Below are positions 50,679-61,318 of a stretch of 64,000 nucleotides of DNA, piece by piece. Origin of the DNA: Sepioteuthis lessoniana (lineage: Eukaryota > Mollusca > Cephalopoda > Myopsida > Loliginidae); contig OY757912.1 in NCBI GenBank assembly GCA_963585895.1, positions 83,750,131 to 83,814,130 on the forward strand. Reading direction: 5' to 3'. Made by a program: the position numbers and the translations under genes. Position 1 is the stretch's first letter. Every line of letters starts with the position of its first letter. A model generated the notes under the pieces. That model ran no database searches, had not been told where the DNA came from, and saw only the letters and a program-made list of their open reading frames with translations.

Positions 50679-53600
50679 GTATGTTTACAGTTTTTAATTT
50701 AGAATTACTGAGTTAGTTTAAGTCAAATAAGCTTGAGTTTCAAAACAAAAACAAGACAGGTTCTTATCTATAAGTTTTGCTTAGTCTGATACAGCAGCTT
50801 TAAGTTACAATACCTGCTGTTCTTAACTGGTCACTTATCTATGTACTGAGTTGGTTCATCGTTGCTTAACTCCGATGATCTGACGAGAACTGTGACGTTA
50901 GCGTATTTCCCTTTCTGGCATTTTTTTTACCCCCTCACAGCATAAAACTAGTAACGTCAATAAAACTAAGTCATCTCAAAACTTAATGCCCTTATTTTGC
51001 AATTAGATACGTAACTTTCAAAGAGAACTGATGTTATTTTTCAAGTGCTAAGTGACATTCTTTAAGATATAATCAGAAAGTAATCATTTATCTATTTATT
51101 TTATTACATCTTCAGTCCTAAAGATGGGCACAAATTCAGCATTATATATAGATTGTGTGGCGACCTGTTCACTCGACGAATAAATTGTTGTATTTTTCAT
51201 ATTGTTACCTCGCTTTTGTCTCCTTTATTGTCTTTTGGCTGTCATAACTCGCACGCTTAACTTAACTCATTTGCGGGGTCGACTTGCTTATCGACTCCGC
51301 AACAAGTGTTAATAAAGACACCACTTTAGAGCTATTTCACTTACTTTGACTTTTAAACTTAATTTTTCTTGAAAATGAAAAATTTTCCAAAGAAAAAATG
51401 CAAGGAAGATAAAACTGCAACGGAAAGAAATTTTTCCTACAAAAACAGATACCTTGATAACTCTATGAACAGACTTCTAGAATTTCTTTTATAGCAAACA
51501 AGAACAAATGCATCATAAACAACATTATCTCTCAATCCTCTTTCATAATGAAAATTCTAGTAATATTAGATTTTGAAAGTGGGATGCAGGTTAGGCATAA
51601 ATTAAAACATTTTAACAAAGAATTTCATGAACATCAGCGATCATATTATTTGGTTTGGTTTTATAGCATATCAACCATTGTTAGTTGTTTAATGCCAAAT
51701 CCAGTTTTTACATACATGTATCTGTAAACACATTTTGAAGATACACACAATTAAATGATCAAATTGTTTTATTTCTAACAATTCAATTTAAACAGTTCTA
51801 TTTGACCCATAGATAGGACCCTTTCAGATGCTACTGTTGTGGACCCGATAAGCATGTCGACTCTGCAAATTATTTTAGAGTTAAGTGTGCGATTAATTGA
51901 CAGCCAAAGAACAATGAAGGAAACAAAGGCAAGAAAACAGTAGATGCTGCATTGCTAGACCTGGTCTGCAATAGGTGTTTGTAGCTTGCTCATGTAGAAT
52001 CAAGCAATTGTGCTAAGACCACCGTGTCTTAGCTCAATGTCAGCAAGAACGAACAAATGGGTGAAGGAACAAGTATCTAAGACCATTGTGTCTTAGCGTT
52101 GAGCAAACAAGCGAGCGAGTGTTGTGGCTAAGATGACAGTGGCTTAGCACTGTGGACCAAGTGAATGAACGGGGAACCGAGGGCTAAGGCTGCCATGCCT
52201 TAGCGCTACGCAGCTGAGTAGACTGGGAACCAACAGCTAAGGCTTAACCATGCCTTAGCTCTGTGAAGCTGAGCAATTGAACTGGGAACGGTAGCGAAGG
52301 CTTAACTGTCCCTTAGCTTTGCAAACAAACCAGGGACAGTGGCTAAGGCTTAACCGTGTTTTAGCTTTGTGAACAAACCGGGAACAGTGGCTAAAGCTTA
52401 ACCGTGCCTTAGCTCTGCACAATCGAGCAAACAGACTGGGAAGCTGTTGCTAAGATTTGCTGTATCTTAGCGCTGCGCAGATAGGGAACCGATAGCTAAG
52501 GCTAACCATGCCTTAGCACTGCACAGCTGAGCAAGCAAACAAATGGACAGGGAAACCGACCGAAATGGTTAAGACTGGGTGGTCTTATAGTCCTCTTCGT
52601 GTTTGCCTCCAGGCCATCTGCTTCGATGTATTCGTAAGACCCATCAAAGATATTCCAACCTGAAGAAGGAGACCTCTAGTGGTCCTTAAAAGGACTTTAG
52701 TATATCTATGTTGAGGTAAGGCAAATGTGACCACGAGATATAGGATTAGGCCTTTAAGAACTTCGCTTCAGGAAATGAGTGTGCCCTAACCCCGCCCTCG
52801 GATTGGTGATAGTAGCCTTGTCTATACAGAGTGATAGCTATATCACACTAATAGGGCCACGTAGACAGAAAGTTCGTCTATAAAAAATAGAAGTGGAAAT
52901 GCAGTCCTTCTTTAGCCTGGGATAGGCTTCGAAAGATAATCCACCTTATTTTAATAGAGTTACTTTTGAAAGATGGGCTCTATTAGTGTTGTAAAATGTC
53001 AGTTATTCCCTTTTTTAGCCATTACAGCAGGTCAGGGCTATGGAAGGTTCCATCATTTCCGGTCGTAGCCAGATGTAGTGTTTTTAAGGGTTTGAGTCAT
53101 CCAATTTGTTTACGCTTGTGAACAGGTTGCGACACTACCACTCCAGGACAGAGTGGACATGGAAGCAATGGCAATGAAAAAAGCTCTAAATCTGGCACAG
53201 TTTGGAGTTCATTTTTCTTAATCAATTGAATCGGAATTATCAATGTTTACTGTAAAAAACCAAAAAGAGACACTAGAGAGAGGACTTTTAAGTTAAGTTA
53301 AAAAGGATCATAAATTTTATTGTGATATATTGACAGGCATAACATCAAACTTTTTTGTGAGGACTTTAACGTTAGTAAATGTCATTGAGAGGTTAATGTG
53401 CATGTCGGCAACACTTCCACTATTGCACAGAAAGAGGAGGCTCTTGGTTTGAGAGTTATCCAAATACCAGTGTAATAAAAGTCAAAATTTTTTACCTTAC
53501 CCATGTGTACATACATGGGACCCCTTTTTATATTGACTATGTATCAATGATGGGAACAATATGAGTGTGACATTCTTCAATTTTTCCTAAAACTAGCTCA

Positions 53601-56600
53601 CTTTTGAATTGTAACTTTTATGCACAAATGTGAAAGCAATTACAAGGTCTAATCAAAAAGTACTCAGACTGAGTTTTCAATTAAAAGAAAAGTTAAATTT
53701 AAAGTCTGTACTAATTGTCAGTACTTTTTGATCAGCAGTTTTTGGTAAAAGTACAAAATTATGCAGCTTTCATAGTCTTCTGAACTAGCTCCATATAACT
53801 TTTTCTTGTTTCCTAAACTGAAAATTTATCTAAGGGTAAGATGTGAAGGATATTTAAAGAAATATCATAGCACTGTTTCATGCTATATCAAAGATATTTC
53901 AGTGTAACTTTGTCACCGTGACATGGTGCCAAATATATACTCCTGTTTGTCCCCTGACACAACACTATGTGCCTTCACTATCATCCAAATAGCCGTCTCT
54001 GGTCAAAAGCTGGGTTGACGGGAAATTCCTCCGTAGTTGGCTACCTTGTTTGAGGTCACAACCTTTGATCTGACCCCCTATCTACCACATTGTGTATTTT
54101 TGATCTCAGATAAAGAGATCAATCAAGGCAATTCAATTGGATTGAAGTTCGGTCATGGATGAGAAGAAGTGACAGTTACATAAGAAACTTGGTCTCCAGT
54201 GATCTTCGAATAATATTTATATAAAGAAATATTTATTAAAAAAATATAATATTGAGAAAAAAACAAAAGTCTGTCCTCTGTCTGCTATTTGGAGTAATGT
54301 GGCATTCATTGTTAACAGCTCTTGTGGGTTGTCAGAGTTAATTTAGACTACCAATTTCAGTTCATGAAATTTTCTCTTCATTTCAGTGACAGAGAATCTG
54401 TACCTTTTTTGAATTTGTTTCAGAGTATCGGAATTTAATGATGTGTATGGTATTCATTGAGACTACCACCAGTCTTTTCCTATAATGCATTAGTCTATCT
54501 AAAGGTAAAACGAACACAGAATATATTGGTAAGGAAAAACAAAGTCCATTTAGACTACAATGACATACATTTTATATACATACATAGTATAGATAATTAA
54601 GAAACGACATGCATAGTACATGTAATTAAGAAACATGGCATAATGTCCCAAAGTGTAAAAAAGGTTCATAAGCTGTTCAACAGACCCATTACGCTGATAG
54701 CAGCAGTTAAAAACTTTCATTTTTCTGGCATAGGGAAATGGTCCATGAAAGATAATTTGCATACATGTGCTATTCATAACAGCAGAGATAAAAGGCAGAT
54801 TCTTTCTGGTTGGTGTCTGCTATCAAAAAGGGATAGAACTTGCTTCTCGAAATGTCACATGACCAAACGTCATGTGATTCTCAGAAGTTCTGCTTACAAC
54901 TCCCAAAAAGGGAGACCACTATGTTTAGTTCCCCAACAGGAGCATAATTTCGAGAAATGGTGTCAGACATGGGTATCGTGGAGACAGCCTTCAATGCCAA
55001 TTCTCTCTTTTGGCCGACTGTTCTCTGAGCACCGTTCCTTCCATCTTCTAACTTTGAGCGCTGAAACACTCTGTTTTTATAAAAGTCTGCAATACTGTGG
55101 AAAGGGTCCGATAAGTTTTGGGGCTACATAAGTTCTCAACTTCTTCTTCCCCTCATTTACTCTGACCTTTCTGACACTTTACTTATTACCAACACTCATC
55201 AAAAGAGGAGTCTATGAAGAATGTATCCTCCTAACCTCTCAGTAATGTTTTCCAAATAAGGAATCTTAGTTCCTCCTCTCTTGTTGTTTAACCAGATGAC
55301 TCTACCCACTGGCTGTCATGATCCATCTACTTTCACAAAATTATACTTTAAGATAATTATCATTATCGGCCAGGTGAACTGCACCGCTCCAGTACCCGTG
55401 GCTCATGTTTTTATTAACACCTTTCCATTGTTCCTTGAAACAACATTTAATATTTTCTTTCGATCCTGACCATAACAATTCATGATATGTTCCTATCTTG
55501 ACGCCATTATTTTTCAAAACACATTTTATCGTAAAATATTTCGCTTGTATATTTCACACACCTGAAGCTTTAGATAAATAATTGCATTTCCATTGTTCTT
55601 AATTCAGTCACACCTTGGTCTTTAAGTGAATCATTTAGTCCCATTGAGTTTGATTTTGGTGATCTCTCATGCCAAAATCTGAGACTTACCTTTTTTGACC
55701 TGACTGACATTTCTTCTAAACAATTTACGTACAGAATTTTGTTTTGTCAGTTAACTCTCCCCTAGCAGCTGATAACATAAATTTTTGGATTAACCCTTTT
55801 TCTTTCCATATCATCTATTTTGTCACATCAAAGGTGCTTTGACCAAGGGAAAATTTGCAGGAAGCTGGAATGTGTTGTATGCCAAAATGACTATTTTGAA
55901 AAGAATTAACATTTCATCCTTTCTTCATTTCTATTCTGGTAAATACAGCTTCTGTTAAGATACTTTTCAAACACACTCTATTTACTCAAAAAGAACCAAC
56001 TGTATCACAATAAAGGAAAAGATTATATAAGTTATAAAGTTTAAGGGAAGGTGGAAAAATGTATACCTAGAATTGATTTTTGTTCTTTGTTTAATGCTGT
56101 TAGCTTTGACTATAGCATTCTGTAAGCAACACAAGAAAAAATATTTGTAATATAATTGTTTATTTAATGGCCTAATAAGTTGAGTGTTCGCCAATGGTCT
56201 GGGAGACCGGGGTTCAATCCCAGGTCAAGTCATACCAAAGTCTCAAAAAAATGGTACTTGATGCTGACTTGCTTAGCGCTCAGCACTATAAGGTGAGGAT
56301 CAAGGGTAAAGTGGAGCAATCCTGAGAATGGAGTGCTACAGTGTAATAGCTATTGAAAAGGGAGCCTTTGGGTCACCCTCGAATAAGGTTGCCAACTTTA
56401 CTTACCATATTATCACTTTTTGGCCTTTTGGTTTGGGAGGCACATGAAATAATTAACTGCTTAGTTCCAAGAGGCCTTCCTCCTAGGCAGCAACTGCCTT
56501 CTTGCCTAAAAGTGGGCAAGGGCTGGGTGTATGGGTCCATTGTTGGTACCGGAGGTGCCCCTAAAAGGAATGGTGATGAAATCTAAATAATTTTTTAACC

Positions 56601-57066
56601 ATCTTCTGAAAAGCTTGCTTCCTTTAAGGCACCCCACATTAAATAAACCTTTTGTTATATTCTGATCTTGTAAGGAGTCAAATAAAAAGCTTCTCAGTCT
56701 TTTGCCACCCAACCCCAATAATTTTCCTCACTTTTGTTTTTCATTTTATTCTGTTTTTTCTAGTTTCTTTAAATTTTTTGTATTGTTTATTATTTAAAAA
56801 AAAATGTGTATATATTTCATGTACTTTTTGTATTTTGTAATTTAAAAAATAACTGATTTCCTTGGGTACAAATACTACACTCTGATCCAAGTGCAGATCT
56901 GTTAATAATCTGTTCATTTTTATGAGAAATATGCTAGTATAAAAAATAAACAACATCTATAATTTTACCAAAAAATTAGAATAATGTTAACATTTATTTG
57001 CAGAAGAAACGTAAAAGATCTCAATTGAATGAAGGGGAATTGAAGGCTTTGGAATATCATAATGAG
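50391..57066 (+). CDS. METTL4: METTL4, MT-A70-family adenine N6-methyltransferase, first two coding exons
   Basis: Exon 1 (50391-50678, 96 codons) starts MSVIFENECGWLVCSVKAV; human METTL4 starts MSVVHQLSAGWLLDH. It also holds YGFKDELFKIHSPF, which fits FVFRPELFDVTKPY. Exon 2 (57004-57066) encodes KKRKRSQLNEGELKALEYHN, matching KKRKRCVVFNQGELDAMEYH. Both exons are phase 0 with good GT..AG borders, and the junction creates a basic run (SKKKKRKR) that looks like a nuclear-localisation signal. The MT-A70 catalytic domain with its DPPW motif must lie past the right edge. METTL4 makes N6-methyl marks on U2 snRNA (internal m6Am) and has been reported, with dispute, to act on nuclear or mitochondrial DNA. 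A small extra exon inside the 6.3 kb intron cannot be excluded. Confidence 0.85.
50700..51155. repeat. METTL4 intron 1 start with family H (copy 2)
   Basis: 50935-51088 repeats the family H sequence seen at 41690-41850 (CATAAAACTAGTAACGTCAA, CAAGTGCTAAGTGACATT) in the same orientation, without poly(A). Confidence 0.6.
51156..51304 (-). mobile_element. Short TG..CA element, family T (copy 1)
   Basis: 149 bp beginning TGTGGCGACCTGTTC and ending GACTCCGCAACA. Its complement matches the two ends of the 1.3 kb element at 51835-53134 (TGTTGCGGA.., ..GAACAGGTCGC) without the middle. It includes AATAAA in that orientation. Flanks ATTG/AGTG may be a decayed duplication. Likely an LTR fossil or its deletion derivative. 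Confidence 0.55.
51653..51705 (-). mobile_element. Shared A/B tail fragment
   Basis: GGTTTGGTTTTATAGCATATC, AACCATTG and TTTAATGCCAAATCC; probably the tail of the family B copy that follows. Confidence 0.55.
51835..53134 (+). mobile_element. TG..CA LTR-type fossil, family T (copy 2), with hairpin array
   Basis: 1300 bp, starts TGTTGTGGACCCGATAAGC, ends GTGAACAGGTTGCGACA, flanked by a perfect 4-bp duplication CTAC (51831-51834, 53135-53138) inside a family B repeat. No coding or second terminal repeat seen, so a solo LTR is the best guess. The middle (52012-52587) is a tandem hairpin array. Its ends match the 149-bp element at 51156 in inverse orientation. Confidence 0.7.
52012..52587. repeat. 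Tandem array of eleven covarying hairpins
   Basis: Eleven inverted repeats of about 22 bp at 46-74 bp spacing: 52012, 52077, 52127, 52183, 52236, 52294, 52342, 52390, 52449, 52495 and about 52570. The core is GCTAAG..CTTAGC with a 6-8 base loop. The two inner base pairs vary together: GCTAAGAC/GTCTTAGC (first), GCTAAGGC/GCCTTAGC (fourth, fifth, tenth), GCTAAGAT/ATCTTAGC (ninth). The seventh pairs through G.T wobbles; the third, sixth and eighth carry mismatches. Spacers share GAGCAA and ACTGGGAACC. Confidence 0.85.
53200..55480. other. METTL4 intron 1, unclassified
   Basis: Includes a stretch of higher GC around 54640-55460 with a 162-codon plus-strand open frame (54643-55131) that matches no family I recognise. 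Codon content is unlike the genes here. It may be an unidentified repeat. Confidence 0.35.
56166..56406 (+). mobile_element. SINE family D (copy 5), plus strand
   Basis: AGTGTTCGCCAATGGTCTGGG, GGTTCAATCCC (perfect B box), CATACCAAAGTCTC, TAAAGTGGAGCAATCC and TTGCCAACTTTACTTACC. The A-box part is slightly damaged. Confidence 0.8.
57004..57066 (+). CDS. METTL4: METTL4 exon 2
   Basis: 63 bp between acceptor TTATTTGCAG and donor GTAAGT, 21 codons. The KKRKR..GEL.ALEYH pattern is the most diagnostic METTL4 match in the window. I recognise no further METTL4 exon up to 64000. Confidence 0.85.
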
Positions 57067-57389
57067 GTAAGTCTGGGTTTATTTTTTTCTGGTTCATTTT
57101 TGTTTAAGATAACACTGAGAGCATTTTAGTGATGTGATTGTTTGCATTTGTCAGATTTTTGTGGACATAAACACATGCAGTGACAAACAATATTAATGTT
57201 CCCCTATTGGAAATTTGCTTTTTTTCATTTCATCCTCCTTAATTTGCTGTTATAAAATATCTGTTTTCCAATGATGATTTTTAATTCTTTGGGAATACCC
57301 ACTGTTTTATTTTTGGTTTATTAATGAAAAATATTGTTGACTCAAAAGGAGTTAATATTCTTTACTTTTTTTCTTTTTTTATTATTAAC

Positions 57390-57660
57390 CTAAGTTTTCT
57401 TGTTAGTTTTTTTTTTTGATAGTTCATTCTCTGATATGTTTTTTTTTATTTACTTATTGCCTCTGATTTTTTTTTTTTTTTTTTTTTTTTCACTGGTTCA
57501 TTTCTGCCTTTTTATTTTTTTGTTTTTCTATTTTACTAGTTCATTCTCTGACTGTTTTTCTTTTTGCTGGTTCATTCTCTGAACTTTTTATTGCTGGTTC
57601 ATCCTCTGACCATCTGGTAGAATTTTTGCTTGATGTTGAATTTGTTGTTGGTTCATTAAC
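57390..57660 (+). repeat. Degenerate tandem repeat, GGTTCATTCTCTGA type
   Basis: Six or more units of TGGTTCATTCTCTGAC plus T-rich spacer (57417, 57495, 57538, 57568, 57594, 57648), just after METTL4 exon 2. A related unit lies at 57090. Confidence 0.65.
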
Positions 57661-57944
57661 AGCATTGTATCAGGACTTTTCCCCAGAAACTCATAATAGA
57701 TTGGGGTAAAAAAAGAATATATTAAGAAAAGGAAACATTAAAAGAATGACGCATCTGTTAATGTGTGAAACAGAATAAGGAGACAGATTGTTTCAATCAA
57801 ATTCTAACTTTTAAGATGTTAATATGTCAAATGAAAATTGGCTTTATTATGCAAATAAAATTTCACAAAAATTATCTGATATTTTTTAAGGTTTCAGGTT
57901 TATATATTACATGCCCTCTTCTATACTATGCATATTCTGATAGG

Positions 57945-58085
57945 TACTTTGGGTATGATACTCTGCATCTGATGGTGAGGCTGCAGTTCTGGAACTCTGC
58001 AGAATGTGAAATCACCTCTTTGTTCCTGTTACTCCCAGGTTCATACTGATCTGGAGTTAGGGTCTTTTCTATGGGTCAAATGAAT
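57945..58085 (+). mobile_element. SINE-like family B (copy 10)
   Basis: GGTATGATACTCTGCATCTG, GGTGAGGCTGCAGTTCTGG, CTGTTACTCCCAGGTTC; partial. Confidence 0.65.
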
Positions 58086-59219
58086 ATGTGAGAAATACTT
58101 GAAACCATATATTTGCATGAAAAATATTTTTATTAAGACGAGTTAGTTAAATGTAAAATTGTTTACAAAATATTTTTATTATTTCTTACTTGAAACTGTA
58201 TAACTCCTTATTATAGTATTGTATATAAATGAGGTACTGCTATAAAAGCAGTATTGCCTCAAGTAAAGGCAATTGGCTACCGCTCTCAATAAGACAACGT
58301 CTGTTCCAGAGACTGTTTTACTTCATAACACTGACAAAAAAGACTTATTCAGCAAGGTTTGACATGCCACAAACCTAAACAACCAACCCATACTCATTGA
58401 AGAGTTGAAGGAAGTGAGTGTGAACTTCGCAGTATTTGTTTGTCCACTTTAAACCACATTTTATGACTAGGAAAAGTGGAGGAATACAGTTTTTTCTGTT
58501 TTTATTAATTACCTAGGAAATTTGCTGAAAACTATTTGGATATTTTATATTATTATTTCTTAGAACTTTAATCAAGGAATGCTTATTTCTGTTGACACAG
58601 TTGGTCTGCTTAGACTATTAAATCTGCTATGTATCTCAATGTTTAGTATATCATCTGAACTTTTGGTTTCTCTAAAGCCTAAATTGACTGATTTACCTGT
58701 TGGAAGAAACTTCTGTTCAACTAAATTCTCTTGCTGCATTTTTTTATTGTAGAGTTGCTGAAAACTAACACTCCTTCTTTAAAAGAATTCTGGTATATAA
58801 TTTGTTTTGAACTGATTTAAGCAATATGATTGGCTAATGTCCTTAATAATGAAATGATCCTATCTTTCCACCATTATCATTATTGAACAGGTTTTAGCCG
58901 GCCTTTACTTCCCCATTTGAGTTAGAACAATAAATGAGATGTTATAAGGATTTCCAGGTATTCTCTAGTGTCCAGTCTTCTCTTGAGGTTGGAGTCTTTC
59001 TGCTGTTTCCACTTGTGATACTGAATCAGAATTGGATGGCCAGTTGAATGTATTCAGAAGGGTAACCAGATGTAGTGAAGACTATTCTTGATGTATCTCT
59101 GAACTGACAACCTCTCTAATGAGACTAAATATCCAATGACAAAACACCCACACCTAAAATGCAACAAAACCTGTTTAAATTAAAACATGATAAAAATGTA
59201 AGTAATTGGTGACATTATT

Positions 59220-59600
59220 ATTATTACTCATTAGATTTTTTCACATCAGTGTAAGCTGATGGTTTTCACTGAAGATTGAGTGACAGCAAGTCTCGAGGAC
59301 TCTTCTCAGTATTCTGGCAGTTTTCAGTAATGCTGTTGTTTGGATGGTCTCCACTCAGCTGCTAACTTCTAAATCTTCCAGGCCCTTTAATGATCCTTTA
59401 GTTACCGTGCCAAAAGCACCAATCACAATTAGTATAATTGTCACCTTGATGTTCCATAGTTTTTTCAATTCTCTAGCAAGGTCAAGGTACTTATCTCTCT
59501 TTTCAGATTCTTTCAGTTTTATTCTGTGGTCTGTCAGGACAGCAAAGTCGACTATTATTATTATTATTATTATCATTATTATTGTCATTAAAGTTAGGAA
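59220..59600 (-). mobile_element. LINE 3' end with restriction-like endonuclease region (copy 2)
   Basis: The minus strand reads VDFAVLTDHRIKLKESEKRD, KYLDLARELKKLWNIKV and IVIGAFGTVTKGSLKGLEDL, the same family as 30400-30920. It abuts a (TTA)n run at 59550-59580. Confidence 0.7.
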
Positions 59601-59729
59601 CATTTTTATTGAAAAGTACATATTTTAGCATCCAAATAATGTTATATATATTTCATAGAATTAAATAATTTAAATTTGATAATTATTGTGATTTTATTGT
59701 GTGATTCCAGTGTTATATGTATTTATCCA

Positions 59730-59900
59730 ATTATTCCTCCACAGACAGTATGCGACACAAGGTCAATTTTTAAGTAGAAAAAAGCTGGTTTGAATTTGTG
59801 TGTGTATGTGTCTAATACAAATATAATGTCAATCTAAGTGTGTGTTGTTTGAATATGTGTGTGTAAGTGTGTTGGGAAACTAAAAAGTACATAGCAGCAA
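59730..59900. repeat. SINE G tail with TG-rich simple repeat
   Basis: GACACAAGGTCAATTTTTAAG resembles the G tail at 33540, followed by GTGTGTGTATGTGTC-type sequence. Confidence 0.45.
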
Positions 59901-60425
59901 AGTATTCATCTGCCTGCTAGCTCAATGTGTGTATCTGTATGTTGAGGTGATCATGAGGTCTATGTTAAATTTAGAATCTTAAAGTGTGACAAATATACCA
60001 ATTTCATTATAGCAATGAATGTATTTTTGCTGGCTCCCATTTTAGGCTGCATGTCTAAAGTAGTACTTGGCAAAATGTCTGAGGCTGTACAAGCGCACTA
60101 GAGAGTGAGAACTGTCAAGTTGTCTGAAGCTAGGTGTTGCTAGCTGGGAGAGAGAAGAATGAAAGAGAGAACTTTTGAAGGCATAGACTATAAAGATATC
60201 TATATCGTGTGACCTTCTCCAAATGCAAGATATATTTTTGCGCAGGACAAATTCAAAATGCATGGACCTAGTTGAATGCACCGGCATGTGACTACTCTGT
60301 CCAGTCAGGTTCCTGAAACTATTTAATTTATTGAAGCCTTTGTTTCAAGAACAGGTGAGTCTTGGATTCTATTTTTTTTAGAATTTTTCTGCTCCACGTG
60401 CTCATCGCCAGCCATTTAAAAAATA

Positions 60426-60606
60426 TAGGTGTGTAAATCCTATAACCCATAGCTGGAAAGAGAATGTATGGATTCATATTTTTCTGAAGAACATTAGTGC
60501 TCTGGGAAATGCAAAATACATTGTTCAGGATTTGAACTCGCTTTCCATTTCCTACGACGATAACTGTCACACTAAGTGTAAATTCCATTAGGCCAGTGTC
60601 ATAATT
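60426..60606 (-). mobile_element. SINE family G (copy 6)
   Basis: CCCATAGCTGGAAAGAGAATG, GGGAAATGCAAAATACATTG, GGATTTGAACTCGC (B-box complement side) and TTCCATTAGGCCAGTGTC. Confidence 0.65.
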
Positions 60607-60639
60607 GTTTTTGTCAAAAAAGGGACTCTGAGCAAAGTT

Positions 60640-60775
60640 CAAATTCTAGACAAGGTTATTTATGTTTCGCTTTTCGAAAATCCCCTTGGGAAAGGCATAT
60701 ATCCATCTCTTCTCTCAGCTATGGGAAAAATAGTTGGGCAGAATGGGCTCCTAAGTTTTGGTGGTCTCTTATTTG
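60640..60775 (+). mobile_element. SINE family G (copy 7, partial)
   Basis: CCCTTGGGAAAGGCATATATC, CTCAGCTATGGGAAAAATAG and AATGGGCTCCTAAG; opposite in orientation to copy 6 and 30 bp away. Confidence 0.6.
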
Positions 60776-60961
60776 TGAGAATATGTGTGCATATGGGATA
60801 GAATATTTGATTTTTTTTTAAAACTGGAAAAAATTTGTAGTTATCTCCCTTTGTTGTAATTGTCTCCCTTAGAACACATACTAATTGAGTATCATTGATA
60901 ATTCATTTTTGATAGTGAATAGGTTTATTTGGTTGAGTTACTGAATGAGAAATCCTGTTTA

Positions 60962-60962
<1 letters not shown>

Positions 60963-61010
<48 letters not shown>
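60963..61010. repeat. (CA)n microsatellite
   Basis: About 45 bp of almost uninterrupted CA. Confidence 0.95.
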
Positions 61011-61012
<2 letters not shown>

Positions 61013-61318
61013 TTTGGTTTGTAAAAACATATTTTGTAGATAACATTTTTAAACGAATCAGAGTTCATTTGTTTGCACACAGATAATTAAACAGTTTGAT
61101 CCTTAGATAGGATCCTACCAGGTACCACCACTCTGGATGAGAGTGGACCTGAGAATAATGGCAATGCAGGGGTACTCCACATTCCCCAGAACCCCAGGAC
61201 TGTAGTCTCACCACCAGATTGTTTAGTGTCATATCCACGACACTCATTGGAGAGGGGGGGGTTACTGCTCTGTAGAGATGCAGTCGGGGTATTCTACAGC
61301 CCCAGCCAACTCAGCTGT
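61011..61318 (-). mobile_element. SINE-like family B (copy 11)
   Basis: Near-complete minus-orientation copy: CATTTGTTTGCACACAGAT, CCAGGTACCACCACTCTGG, GCAATGCAGGGGTACTCC, CACGACACTCATTGGAGAG, GTATTCTACAGCCCCAGCC. Confidence 0.8.

Larger units (their letters stand above)
51706..53195 (-). mobile_element. SINE-like family B (copy 9), split by the family T element
   Basis: 51706-51834 (AGATACACACAATTAAATG, CCATAGATAGGACCC, TTCAGATGCTAC) continues at 53135-53195 (CTACCACTCCAGGACAGAG, GAAGCAATGGCAATGAA). The break coincides with the CTAC duplication of the inserted element. Confidence 0.8.

Noticed and set aside
52012-52587. CRISPR-like array
   Set aside because: Repeats are degenerate, spacers are themselves related, there are no cas genes, and the setting is a eukaryotic intron within an LTR-type element.
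54643-55131. 162-codon open frame as a gene
   Set aside because: No recognisable domain, no splice or promoter support, and it lies in a repeat-like GC-richer patch inside a METTL4 intron. Long open frames are expected by chance at this GC content.
58570-58610. Possible extra METTL4 exon after TTTCTTAG
   Set aside because: The translation has no similarity to METTL4 and the apparent donor is weak.
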